The translations under genes were made by a program, and so were the position numbers. A stretch of DNA of 11,877 nucleotides, taken from positions 1-11,877 of the forward strand of contig CALLZA010000853.1 of assembly GCA_937858165.1 (NCBI GenBank), read 5' to 3'. The stretch's first letter is position 1; each line of letters opens with the position of its first letter. This DNA comes from an uncultured Ardenticatenia bacterium. GTDB lineage: Bacteria; Chloroflexota; Anaerolineae; Promineifilales; Promineifilaceae. The notes under the pieces were generated by a model. The model made no database searches. It had not been told where the DNA came from and saw only the letters and a list, made by a program, of their open reading frames with translations. Shown here piece by piece: positions 1 to 8,593 of the stretch.

Positions 1-178
1 TGTTGTTCTCTGTTTATATGTTGTTTGTTTCTTTCTTTGTTTTTGTCTGACTAGTTGTGTAGTGTATTCTAGTTATGGTCATTGCGATAGATGGTCTCAT
101 GGTATGTCGTGTTTTGTATTATATTTTTTTTTTTTTTGTTATTCTTTTTTTTTTTTGTTTTTTTTTGTTTATTTTTTT
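1..178. other. Non-genomic junk upstream of the left adapter
   Basis: This stretch is almost only T and G, with long T runs at about 125-178, and it ends directly at the P5 adapter. It is unlike the GC-rich genomic part. T runs just outside P5 are what read-through beyond the end of a library molecule gives (poly-A tail and low-quality calls, seen here reverse-complemented). I see no gene or biological signal in it. An open frame starting at 75 crosses this stretch and the adapter and should not be annotated as protein. Confidence 0.9.
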
Positions 179-248
179 AATGATACGGCGACCACCGAGA
201 TCTACACTAGATCGCTCGTCGGCAGCGTCAGATGTGTATAAGAGACAG
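179..248 (+). other. Illumina Nextera P5/i5 adapter with Tn5 mosaic end
   Basis: Positions 179-207 match the P5 flow-cell oligo. Positions 208-215 (TAGATCGC) match Nextera i5 index 501. Positions 216-229 are the read-1 transposon adapter, and 230-248 are the 19-base Tn5 mosaic end finishing in AGAGACAG. The identification comes from recalled adapter sequences, and the order of parts is exactly that of a Nextera library molecule. Genomic sequence starts at 249. Confidence 0.98.
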
Positions 249-686
249 GGTCACTGGAACGCCCAGATCATCGCCGCCCTCATCGCCGCAGGAGCCACGC
301 TGCTGACGGCGCTCATCGCCGGCATCTTTGGCCTGCTCCAGTTGCGCGCCGCCAACGCCCCCACCGCCGCGCCGCCCGCCCCGCCGCTGACTGTAGAACT
401 CGACGGTCCCCGCCTGGCTCCCCTGGGCCAGCAGACCTACTTCACCATCATCAGCGAGAACGCCGTCCGCGCCGAATGGGCCATCGCCGGCTTCGGCCGC
501 GACGAGATCAACCCCTTTCGCCAGGTCGATCAGATCTTTGTGGAGCCGGAGGACGCGGAAGCGGGCCAGACCTACACCCTACTGGTGACGGTCTACGACG
601 CCGCCGGCAACCGGGCCAACGCCCGGCACGAGTTCGAGATCGCGCCGGCGGGCAGCATCGTCGTGCCCGGCGAGGGCGAACCGTAG
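249..686 (+). CDS. C-terminal part of a membrane-anchored protein (5' truncated)
   Basis: The reading frame is open from the first genomic base, and the true start lies outside the window. The 145 visible residues begin GHWNAQ. A hydrophobic segment of about 25 residues follows (alanine/leucine/isoleucine-rich, ending GIFGLLQL), very probably a transmembrane helix. After it come a proline/alanine-rich linker and a domain of about 90 residues with alternating polar/hydrophobic strands (FTIISENAVRAEWAI, then YTLLVTVYDAAGNRANARHEFEIA), which resembles an immunoglobulin/PKD-like beta-sandwich outside the membrane. I do not recognise the family. Codon use and composition fit the rest of the genome. 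The gene ends in TAG and faces the amidohydrolase gene convergently. The 58 codons upstream in the same frame are adapter and junk. Confidence 0.75.
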   Translation, partial: GHWNAQIIAALIAAGATLLTALIAGIFGLLQLRAANAPTAAPPAPPLTVELDGPRLAPLGQQTYFTIISENAVRAEWAIAGFGRDEINPFRQVDQIFVEPEDAEAGQTYTLLVTVYDAAGNRANARHEFEIAPAGSIVVPGEGEP

Positions 687-701
687 CAGCGGTCAAAGAC
701 A

Positions 702-731
702 GGGGGGCTGCCGGTTGCCCAGCAGCCCCCC
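702..731. terminator. GC-rich hairpin between convergent genes
   Basis: A perfect 10-base inverted repeat, GGGGGGCTGC (702-711) and GCAGCCCCCC (722-731), has a 10-base loop. It lies 15 bases after the stop of the plus-strand gene and 43 bases past the stop of the minus-strand amidohydrolase gene. On the minus strand the stem is followed by TGTCTTTG, a weak U-rich stretch. On the plus strand there is no T run. It is probably a terminator for one or both genes. Confidence 0.55.
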
Positions 732-807
732 ACGGATCGGGCGAACGAACGCCGGTTGAATCTGGGGTGTTGTTTTAGCGCCCGTTCGCCCGATCGATGG
801 GGGGCTG
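723..807. repeat. Long imperfect inverted repeat (25-base arms)
   Basis: Positions 723-747 and the reverse complement of 783-807 are identical except for two adjacent bases (CG versus TC). Thirteen bases, GATCGGGCGAACG and CGTTCGCCCGATC, match perfectly at 735-747 and 783-795. The right arm lies inside the last codons of the amidohydrolase gene. The left arm shares CAGCCCCCC with the 702-731 hairpin, so the two structures would compete in RNA. Confidence 0.7.
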
Positions 808-2022
808 TGGGCTGTTTAGCACGTAGTGGGCCGCGGCCTCAGCCATGATGGCCACGCCGTCAATCATCGCCCGCTCGTCGAAGTCGAAGCGCGGATGGTG
901 GTGGGGAAAGCTGGTCGAGTTACCGTTGCTGCAACCGACAAAGAAGTAGCAGCCGGGAACCTCCTGCAAGATGAAGCCCATGTCCTCGGCGGCCATCGTG
1001 CGGTGCTCCAGGATGTTGGCCTGGCCCAGCACGCGCCGGGCAGCGGCGCGGACGGCGGCCGTCGGCTCCGATGCATTGACCACGGCAGCGACAATGGCCA
1101 CCGTCTCCATCGTCGCCTTGCAGCCGAAGGCGGTGGCGGTGTGGGTGGCCATCTCCAGGATGCGCCGGTAGACCATGCGGTGCGACGGCGTGTCGTAGCT
1201 GCGCACCGTGCCCTTTAGCACCGCCCGCTCCGGGATGACGTTGAACGTCGTCCCGGCCTCGAACGCGCCGATGGAGACGACGATGCTCTCGTGGGGGTTG
1301 GTGTTGCGGCTGACGATGCTTTGTAGCGAGACGACGATCTGTGCCGCGGCCAGAATCGGGTCGGTGCACAGGTGGGGGGCCGCACCGTGACCGCCCCGCC
1401 CCTCGACGGTGATGGTGAAGACACTCGACGAGGCCATGGCCGGGCCGTCGTTGACCCGCGCCTGGCCCACGGAGACGGGCGACCACAGGTGCATGGCCAG
1501 CGCCGCGTCGGGTCGAGGCTCTTCGAGTACGCCATCGGCGATGCATGCCAGCGCCCCGCCCAGCCCCTCTTCGGCCGGCTGGAAGAGGAACTTCAGCGAG
1601 CCGGCCATCTGCGACTGCCGCGCAGCGAAGATACGCGCCAGGGCCAGCCCCATCGCCACGTGGCCGTCGTGGCCGCAGGCGTGCATGACGCCGGGGTTGA
1701 GCGAGACGTAGTCGTGGTCGCTCTCCTCCTGGATTGGCAGGGCGTCCATGTCGAAGCGCAACAGGACAGTCGGGCCGGGCTGGTCACCTTCCAGAAGGCC
1801 GACGACACCCGTCTGGCCGACGCCGGTCTGCACCTCCAGCCCCAGGCCGGTCAGCGTCTCGGCGACGATGGCCGCTGTGCGCGTCTCCTGGAAGCCGAGT
1901 TCGGGGTGGCGGTGCAAGTCACGCCGGACGCGCACCATGTCGTCGAAGAGGGCGGTGGCCTCTTCGCGGAAGTCGGGGCGCGGTACAGTCGGCATGCTCA
2001 GTGGGGCGTACTCTCTCATCAT
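775..2022 (-). CDS. M20-family metal-dependent amidohydrolase (N-acyl-amino-acid hydrolase type)
   Basis: This family of cytoplasmic peptidase-like hydrolases removes acyl groups from N-acyl amino acids such as hippurate, or from related amides, using two metal ions. The 415-residue product is close to the usual 390-400. Visible motifs, numbered from the ATG at 2022, are: DLHRHPELGFQE (36-47), HACGHDGH (114-121, with metal-ligand candidates Cys116 and His118), FQPAEEG (147-153, catalytic/ligand Glu151-152), AMHLW (176-180, His178), the dimerisation-domain GRGGHGAAPH (208-217), and the C-terminal FPHHHPRFDFDE (372-383). All key residues are present, so it should be active. The substrate cannot be read from the sequence. 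The start is uncertain: TTG at 2025 followed by ATG ATG, or ATG at 1995 (residue 10 in this numbering). No Shine-Dalgarno sequence is seen. It seems to be a single-gene unit. Confidence 0.93.
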   Translation of the reverse strand: MMREYAPLSMPTVPRPDFREEATALFDDMVRVRRDLHRHPELGFQETRTAAIVAETLTGLGLEVQTGVGQTGVVGLLEGDQPGPTVLLRFDMDALPIQEESDHDYVSLNPGVMHACGHDGHVAMGLALARIFAARQSQMAGSLKFLFQPAEEGLGGALACIADGVLEEPRPDAALAMHLWSPVSVGQARVNDGPAMASSSVFTITVEGRGGHGAAPHLCTDPILAAAQIVVSLQSIVSRNTNPHESIVVSIGAFEAGTTFNVIPERAVLKGTVRSYDTPSHRMVYRRILEMATHTATAFGCKATMETVAIVAAVVNASEPTAAVRAAARRVLGQANILEHRTMAAEDMGFILQEVPGCYFFVGCSNGNSTSFPHHHPRFDFDERAMIDGVAIMAEAAAHYVLNSPQPPIDRANGR

Positions 2023-2030
2023 CAAAAGCT

Positions 2031-2036
2031 ATTGTA
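2031..2036 (-). promoter_or_regulatory. Candidate -10 element giving a leaderless mRNA
   Basis: On the minus strand TACAAT lies at 2036-2031, only 8 bases before the ATG at 2022, and no Shine-Dalgarno sequence precedes any of the possible starts. A transcript starting 6-8 bases after this element would begin at or next to the start codon. No convincing -35 box is seen, so the call is tentative. A weak hairpin (GCGTT/AACGC at 2057-2073) separates it from the hydrolase gene upstream. Confidence 0.35.
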
Positions 2037-2105
2037 CGAGGAGTGTATTAATAGTTGCGTTACAGGGCAACGCGACATGTCAGCGGTGCCCGGCCAGTGC
2101 AAGCG

Positions 2106-2741
2106 TTACGACTCCTTCAGGAAAGCCAGAGTGCGCTGCCAGGCGAGGGCGGCCGCCGCCTCGTTGTAGGCGTCGGCGCGGTCAGACTCGAAGAACCAGT
2201 GGCCGATGCCGGGGTAGTGATGGAACGTCACCGACCGGCCGGCGTTGCGCATCGCCTCTTCCATCCCATCGACGTAGGCGCGCGGCTCGAAGTCGTCGTC
2301 ACCGGCGAAGTGGCCCAGGTAGGCGGCGCGGGCGGCGCTGAAGTCGGCGTCGCCGGTGCCGTAGAAGATGACAACTTTGCTGACGTGGTCGGGCATGGCC
2401 GAGGCCAACGCCAGCCCGTAGTAGACGCCCATCGAGAAGCCGATCACGGCCAGGCCGCGGTCGCCGGCGCGCTCGTTGAGAAAGGTAGCGGCCTCGGCAA
2501 CTTCGACCTGGGCCTGCTGATAGTTGCTGCTGAGGGCATTAACGGCCGCCTCAGCCTCGGGGATGGTAGCGACCACCTGGCCGTGATAGAGGTCGGGGGC
2601 GAAGACGACGAAGCCCTCCGCGGCCAGCCGGTCGCAGAAGGCACGAATGGTGGCGTTTAGCCCCCACCACGGGTGGAGGACGAGAACGGGGTTGCCGCGG
2701 CCATCGGGCGGCGCGGCCAGGTAGCCGTCAGGTTGGGTCAT
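2106..2741 (-). CDS. Dienelactone-hydrolase-like alpha/beta hydrolase
   Basis: The 211-residue product has the size and fold signatures of the dienelactone hydrolase family, cytoplasmic esterases that open lactones or cleave small esters. An N-terminal strand and oxyanion region reads VLVLHPWWGLN (19-29). FAPDLYHG (47-54) is a family hallmark. The nucleophile elbow is GFSMG with Ser103; many true dienelactone hydrolases carry Cys there. The acid is probably among Asp148-150 (HFAGDDDF) and the base is His181 (GIGHWFF). No signal peptide is seen. A Shine-Dalgarno AGGAG lies 12 bases before the ATG and overlaps the stop of the antitoxin gene, 16 bases upstream, so translation is probably linked to the toxin-antitoxin transcript. 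The real substrate is unknown. Confidence 0.88.
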   Translation of the reverse strand: MTQPDGYLAAPPDGRGNPVLVLHPWWGLNATIRAFCDRLAAEGFVVFAPDLYHGQVVATIPEAEAAVNALSSNYQQAQVEVAEAATFLNERAGDRGLAVIGFSMGVYYGLALASAMPDHVSKVVIFYGTGDADFSAARAAYLGHFAGDDDFEPRAYVDGMEEAMRNAGRSVTFHHYPGIGHWFFESDRADAYNEAAAALAWQRTLAFLKES

Positions 2742-2757
2742 GGGCCGAGGTTTCTCC

Positions 2758-3090
2758 TCAGGTCTTGTACGACTCGCGCTCTTCCAACAGCGCCAGTTCG
2801 GCCACGGTCATCCGCGGACGTTCAACCAGGCGGCCGGTGACGTACTTGTGCAGGATGCTGGCCATCAACGTCTGGTAGGGAATGCCCTCTTCCAGGGCGA
2901 TGGACTGTAAGGCGGTCAGGTCGTGGGCGGTCAGGCGGATGTTGACGCGGTGATCCTTACGCTGGGCAGCTTGGGCATAGGATTGAAGGCGGGTGATAAC
3001 AGCTTCCCGATCAGGGACCGGAACTAGCTGGCCGCTCTCATAAGCTTCAAGTATTTCTTGTTCTTCTTCATCCAGCTCAAAGTCGTCCAT
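2758..3090 (-). CDS. Ribbon-helix-helix antitoxin (BrnA/CopG type)
   Basis: The 110-residue product starts with an acidic region (DELDEEE-like, about residues 3-20). A ribbon-helix-helix DNA-binding domain follows at about 48-88, with strand RVNIRLT and helices TALQSIALEEG and TLMASILHKYV. The family neutralises a BrnT-type RNase by binding it and represses the shared promoter. The ATG at 3090 is chosen because AGGAG precedes it by 5 bases; a GTG at 3096 is also in frame. The toxin gene ends 2 bases upstream. The toxin-first order is typical of brnTA pairs. Confidence 0.87.
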   Translation of the reverse strand: MDDFELDEEEQEILEAYESGQLVPVPDREAVITRLQSYAQAAQRKDHRVNIRLTAHDLTALQSIALEEGIPYQTLMASILHKYVTGRLVERPRMTVAELALLEERESYKT

Positions 3091-3092
3091 TT

Positions 3093-3374
3093 TCACTCCT
3101 GCTTGCGATATTTCCGTTTAGCTTTACGACTTGGGATGATCGTCTTTAGAAACACCTGTCCGTCCTTTTCTACGAACGGCACAAGGTAAACGTATGTGTC
3201 GGTTTGAACTACGAAAAACTGTTGTCCAGGATAGCGTTCTTGATTGGGATGATCATACACATGGAGAATATCACCTTGCAAAATGTATGGCGCGATATTC
3301 TCAAAGGATATACCACGAGTCGCTCGCAACTGCTTATCCTTTTCGTCGTCCCACTGAATTCCCTCAATTCCCAT
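3093..3374 (-). CDS. BrnT-type toxin (putative ribonuclease)
   Basis: The 93-residue product matches the toxin half of brnTA-like pairs, which stop growth by cutting RNA. Visible signatures are IQWDDEKDKQL (6-16), RGISFENI (20-27), DHPNQERYPGQQFFVVQ (41-57) and the C-terminal FLKTIIPSRKAKRKY (75-89), whose basic residues are typical of the active or RNA-binding face. The gene is clearly less GC-rich than its neighbours, which suggests acquisition by transfer. The start ATG has no evident Shine-Dalgarno sequence, and a palindromic site lies just upstream. The antitoxin follows after 2 bases. Active-site residues were not assigned one by one, so activity is inferred from family likeness. Confidence 0.85.
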   Translation of the reverse strand: MGIEGIQWDDEKDKQLRATRGISFENIAPYILQGDILHVYDHPNQERYPGQQFFVVQTDTYVYLVPFVEKDGQVFLKTIIPSRKAKRKYRKQE

Positions 3375-3387
3375 AGCGTATCACGTT

Positions 3388-3406
3388 GTGTGCCGAATGG
3401 CAACAC
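3388..3406. promoter_or_regulatory. Candidate operator upstream of the toxin gene
   Basis: The inverted repeat GTGTGCC (3388-3394) / GGCAACAC (3399-3406), with one extra base in the right arm and a 4-base centre, lies 14 bases upstream of the toxin ATG. Its position fits autoregulation by the ribbon-helix-helix antitoxin. On the minus strand a TTGCCA box lies within it, but no good -10 box at the right distance was found. Confidence 0.35.
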
Positions 3407-3439
3407 GAGCTCCATCATTAGTCATTGTTCACAGTTAAG

Positions 3440-3778
3440 CTAGTCACGCCTTGTCAGACAATGAAGCGGCGTCCAACCCGTCCGGCCATCGGCCGCGGTC
3501 GCCCATAGCCAGCCGCCTTCGCTTAGTTCGCCCGTTACCACGTCGCCAATCTCCAAAGCCAGTTCGGCGGCGGTGTAGTCACGCAGCAAGACGCCGCTCT
3601 CCCCCTCCACGTGCAGCCAGCTTTCGGGGACCCAGCCGGCGCGGCCGTCGGCGGCCGTGGCCCAGACCCAGCCGGGGTACTCATCGTCGCGCCGCCCCAG
3701 CGCCAGCCGATCGCCGGCTGCGCCACGGATCGGGTCGGGGTAAGTGACGGCCCAGCCCTTTGTCGCTCGGTATCTCAT
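3440..3778 (-). CDS. Protein with two SH3-like domains
   Basis: The 112-residue product is made of two tandem bacterial SH3-like units. The first covers about residues 8-57, with DPIRGAAGD and GWVWATAADGRAGWVPESWL. The second covers about 62-110, with LLRDYTAAELALEIGD and GWLWATAADGRTGWTPLHCL. Both carry the GW.WATAADGR.GW.P core. Proteins of this build are common, occur without a signal peptide, and are usually annotated only as SH3-domain proteins; the ligand is not known. It follows the lipoprotein gene after 52 bases and is probably the last gene of that operon. The run AAGGAA abuts the ATG and is too close for an ideal ribosome binding site. Confidence 0.85.
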   Translation of the reverse strand: MRYRATKGWAVTYPDPIRGAAGDRLALGRRDDEYPGWVWATAADGRAGWVPESWLHVEGESGVLLRDYTAAELALEIGDVVTGELSEGGWLWATAADGRTGWTPLHCLTRRD

Positions 3779-3798
3779 TTCCTTGCTTGTGCGGGGTT

Positions 3799-3815
3799 TA
3801 GAAGCCGGGTTTCTA
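3799..3815. repeat. Short palindrome between lipoprotein and SH3 genes
   Basis: TAGAAGCCGGGTTTCTA is self-complementary over 8 pairs including one G-T pair, around a central G. It occupies much of the 52-base gap. It looks like one of the small dispersed palindromes that are frequent in this genome type; no second copy is visible in the window. Confidence 0.35.
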
Positions 3816-3830
3816 TAAACTTCTCGCGTC

Positions 3831-4381
3831 TCACTGGCCGCTCTGCTGGTGTAATCGTACCTGGGTGATCACGTCCTGCCCCATCGTATAGAGCGGTGAC
3901 AGGACGTGGCCGCCCGCTTGCAGATCCGGCTCGACCACGTCGGCCGTATAGGCCCCGTCGTGGGTCAAGACGTAGAAGATGACCCGGCCGGCGACGGGCA
4001 GCGGAAAGGCATCGGTGCGGCTCATCTCCGGCAGCAATCCCTCGGCCGTGGTGATGAACTGGTCGGTAGCCGCGGCCACGGCTGCCGTCTCGCCGGCCCC
4101 AATGATGCCACCGCCGTTGCCGAAGTACAGGCTCGTTGACCCATCGGCCACCGACACCAGCGACACAGGGGTGTCGTCTATAACCATTTCCATCAGCACG
4201 CCCCAGACACGCGGCCCACCCTCCTGTGGTGCGAGGCCGATCTCGGCTGGGACGAGGGTCAGAATGCCATCGCGCAGGTCAAGGTAGATAGGCGCGGCGG
4301 CTGGTTCGTCGACCGGCGCGTCAGCTTGCGTCTGACTGCATCCTGCAATCAACACCAGTAGCAGCAAAAGAAAAGTTACTC

Positions 4382-4385
<4 letters not shown>
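3831..4385 (-). CDS. Small putative lipoprotein
   Basis: The 184-residue product has a clear type II signal peptide: a short charged start, a run of leucines, then the lipobox LIAGC with Cys16 as the lipid-modified residue. The mature part begins with an alanine/proline-rich linker (ADAPVDEPAAAP), followed by a compact beta-rich domain (IYLDLRDGILTLVP, YFGNGGGIIGAGETAAVAAA, RVIFYVLTHDGAYTADVVE). I do not recognise the domain. The ATG at 4385 overlaps the TGA of the RarA fusion gene in the form ATGA, so the two are translationally coupled. The same frame stays open upstream to 4820, but that part is a shadow of the fusion gene. A cell-surface product coupled to a replication ATPase gene is unexpected. 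Confidence 0.82.
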
Positions 4386-6687
<2,302 letters not shown>

Positions 6688-6697
<10 letters not shown>

Positions 6698-7134
6698 TTA
6701 TTAAGTTGGAAGTCATCGGCGAACGGGTTCACGAACCGAACACCTTCCAGCGTCCGCCCGGTCTGGAAATCCTCGCTCAGAATAATCGGAACCCCATTGA
6801 GGCGGGCCGTGGCCCAAATCTGAGCATCGTAGTAGGCCAACTGATGATCGCGAACCCCACGGGCGGCTTCAGTCACAATCACTGGCGTTAATGAAAAGAC
6901 AGGCCACAGTGTTTGAAACCGATCAATCTGCTCTATCGCTTGACCTGGTGAAAGAGGAGGTTTGAGTTTTCGAGTAGCGGTGTAAAAGAACTCGGCCAGG
7001 TTTTGCACACTTAGTCGTCCATTTTGGCTGGCTCTAAGCGCATTCATAACCTCCTCGGCCCTCTGTTGCTTCTTGTGATCTTCCGGATCAACAAAGTAAA
7101 CAAGCACGTTCGTATCGAGAAGCGCGATGGCCAT
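6688..7134 (-). CDS. vapC: VapC-type PIN-domain toxin
   Basis: VapC toxins are Mg-dependent ribonucleases that cut specific RNAs until bound by VapB. The 148-residue product has the PIN layout: LLDTNVLVYF at the start (Asp7), QNLAEFFY (Glu48), YYDAQIWATA (Asp103) and LSEDF (Glu121/Asp122). All four acidic positions are present, so the toxin should be active. A Shine-Dalgarno AGGAG lies 9 bases before the ATG, and the gap to vapB is 6 bases. The last codons, AAA TGG CAT TAA, contain the ATG used as the first possible start of the RarA fusion gene, a 10-base overlap. Its composition is less GC-rich than the fusion gene, which fits later insertion. Confidence 0.92.
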
Positions 7135-7140
7135 TGGTCA

Positions 7141-7440
7141 TCACTCCTGGGACGTGCGTGTCCATCGGCTGGCGCGCTCTTCATAGATCTCTTCACGATT
7201 CCACCGGTAGGGTTCTCCTGTACCGACAGCCTGTTTTCTCTCTTCTACAAACCGCATGAGTTGGTCCCACGCGGCAGCCGCTTCTAGCGTCGTTCCAGGC
7301 AATTCTCGACTGATCTCACGCTCGATTGCCTGACGGATCACTTCCCCCTCGCTAACGCCGCGCATTTCCGAAATTCGCCTAATGAAGATTTCCTGACGCC
7401 GAGGAATATAGATCTGTTTGCGAACCATCGTCGTGCCCAT
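7141..7440 (-). CDS. vapB: VapB-type ribbon-helix-helix antitoxin
   Basis: The 99-residue product has an N-terminal ribbon-helix-helix domain (about 7-45: strand RKQIYIPRR, then EIFIRRISEMRG and EGEVIRQAIEREI). A C-terminal part rich in tryptophan, arginine and glutamate (YRWNREEIYEERASRW) follows and would bind the toxin. The ATG at 7440 is chosen because GGAGG lies 7 bases upstream; the frame continues upstream to 7479 without such a signal. It is the first gene of the run vapB-vapC-rarA fusion-lipoprotein-SH3 protein and likely represses its own promoter. Confidence 0.88.
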   Translation of the reverse strand: MGTTMVRKQIYIPRRQEIFIRRISEMRGVSEGEVIRQAIEREISRELPGTTLEAAAAWDQLMRFVEERKQAVGTGEPYRWNREEIYEERASRWTRTSQE

Positions 7441-7468
7441 GTTGCCACCTCCGCACAATATACATCGG

Positions 7469-7498
7469 ATTATACACAAAACAGTGCCGATTAGACAA
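7469..7498 (-). promoter_or_regulatory. Sigma70-type promoter of vapBC
   Basis: On the minus strand TTGTCT (7498-7493) and a consensus TATAAT (7474-7469) are 18 bases apart. Transcription would start near 7462, leaving about 20 bases before the vapB start with its GGAGG at 7452-7448. TATACA occurs twice, 12 bases apart, on the plus strand at 7459-7464 and 7471-7476, over the -10 region and start site. This arrangement fits an operator for a ribbon-helix-helix repressor. Confidence 0.72.
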
Positions 7499-7611
7499 TT
7501 CCGAGATGGTTTCGATTACCATTCGCCATAGGCTCTATGCGCTGCATATGCTAAGATAGAGAAAGTTCTCTGTTTGTCATAAGCAGTCATATCACTCACT
7601 GATAACACACC

Positions 7612-8070
7612 ATGAAACTAGCCGAAGCCCTCATCCAGCGAGCCGACCACCGCAAGCGGCTCGACCAGTTGAAGGAACGTTTGCTGCGCGTTGCCCGTGT
7701 GCAGGAAGGGGACAGCCCGGCCGAAGACCCGGCAGCGCTGCTGGCCGAGGTCGAGCGCACGGCCGCCGGCCTGACCCGCCTCATCCAACGCATCAACCGC
7801 ACCAATTCGACCACGGCGCTGGACGACGGCCGCACCATCGCCGACGCCATCGCCGAGCGCGACACCTTGCAACTGCGTCACGCCATTGTCACCAGCCTGA
7901 TCCAGGCGGCGATCATCAAGCAGGATCGCTTCACCAAGAGCGAGGTGCGCTTCCACAGCACCGTCGACGTCGTCACCCTGCAACGGCAGGCCGACAACCT
8001 GGCCCAGGCTTACCGCGAACTGGACACGAAGATTCAGGCCGCCAACTGGCTGGTCGAAGTAATAGACTGA
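7612..8070 (+). CDS. DIP1984-family protein (function unknown)
   Basis: The 152-residue product matches the DIP1984 family in length and in its conserved segments: MKLAEALIQRADHRKRLDQLKERL (given here as the start of the helix), QEGDSPAEDPAALL (31-44), LIQRINRTNSTT (57-68), DAIAERDTLQLRHA and NWLVEVID at the end. It is mostly alpha-helical and probably forms coiled coils; there is no signal peptide or membrane segment. No molecular function is established for the family. The gene is divergent from vapB. No Shine-Dalgarno sequence is seen before the ATG, so initiation may be leaderless or weak. Confidence 0.88.
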   Translation: MKLAEALIQRADHRKRLDQLKERLLRVARVQEGDSPAEDPAALLAEVERTAAGLTRLIQRINRTNSTTALDDGRTIADAIAERDTLQLRHAIVTSLIQAAIIKQDRFTKSEVRFHSTVDVVTLQRQADNLAQAYRELDTKIQAANWLVEVID

Positions 8071-8082
8071 GTTGAAGCTGGT

Positions 8083-8220
8083 AGCTGTTCTGACCGAGGC
8101 GAGTACAACCCGTGAAGGCGGGGAACAGCCTTCGCCCTGACGACGTGAGGGGCCACGTCTGTGGACACCCCACGCTAACCGTGTATGCCCAGTAACGTCA
8201 CAAACGTATGGGGTAGCGCG
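8083..8220 (+). ncRNA. Candidate structured RNA region between the DIP1984 gene and the next gene
   Basis: This non-coding gap holds several complementary segments. GCTGTTC (8084-8090) pairs with GAACAGC (8123-8129). GAAGGC (8114-8119) pairs with GCCTTC (8128-8133), a competing choice. GACGTG (8142-8147) pairs with CACGTC (8154-8159). GTGG (8161-8164) pairs with CCAC (8169-8172). A nested set is CGCTA (8173-8177) with TAGCG (8214-8218), CCCA (8188-8191) with TGGG (8209-8212), and ACGT (8195-8198) with ACGT (8204-8207). The order and density suggest a folded RNA: a leader for the gene at 8312, a small RNA, or a remnant of a ribozyme such as a group II intron domain I. No reverse transcriptase is present, and no known class was confirmed. 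Confidence 0.4.
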
Positions 8221-8311
8221 TAAAGTCATTACCAACGTACTGATCGGTCGGCCCGGCGAGGGTGGGAAAGGGGTCTTCAACAACGTCTCCAATAAAAACA
8301 CGGAGGTAACC

Positions 8312-8593
8312 ATGGCGATTCAAGTGAAGCGGGCGATGATTGACGCGAAGAAGTACAAGTGGGAAGCGGGCGAAGGGGACAGCAAGACCAGCGTCGCCCA
8401 CGACCGCATCATGTTCAACCGGCGGCAAGGGTATGAAGTGATGCCGATGATCCAGAAGCTGGTCAATCACTTCGGCTACGAAACAGAAGAGGACGTGAAG
8501 CGCGTCGAGATGGCCATCCGCACCGCCCTGCCCGGCAACGTGCGCAGCCGCAAGAACGTCTTCAACTGGCTGGTCGAGCATCTGTCCATGTAA
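8312..8593 (+). CDS. Small conserved-looking protein of unknown function
   Basis: The 93-residue product is soluble, lysine/arginine-rich at its ends and probably helical. Recognisable stretches are KKYKWEAGEGDSKTS (13-27), HDRIMFNRRQGYEVMPMIQ (30-48) and NVRSRKNVFNWLVEHLSM at the end. I do not recognise the family. The evidence that it is real is a strong ribosome binding site, GGAGGT 4 bases before the ATG (8303-8308), GC-biased codon use like the neighbours, and a strong terminator downstream. It has no membrane segment or signal peptide. It follows the structured gap and could be controlled by it. A nucleic-acid-binding role is possible from the charge but is not shown. Confidence 0.75.
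   Translation: MAIQVKRAMIDAKKYKWEAGEGDSKTSVAHDRIMFNRRQGYEVMPMIQKLVNHFGYETEEDVKRVEMAIRTALPGNVRSRKNVFNWLVEHLSM

Noticed and set aside
2055..2073. Weak hairpin GCGTT/AACGC after the dienelactone-hydrolase gene
   Set aside because: The 5-base stem has no U-rich tail directly after it, too weak to call a terminator.
1372..2169. A 265-codon plus-strand frame over the amidohydrolase gene
   Set aside because: It is opposite a gene with a full M20 motif set and has no recognisable domain.
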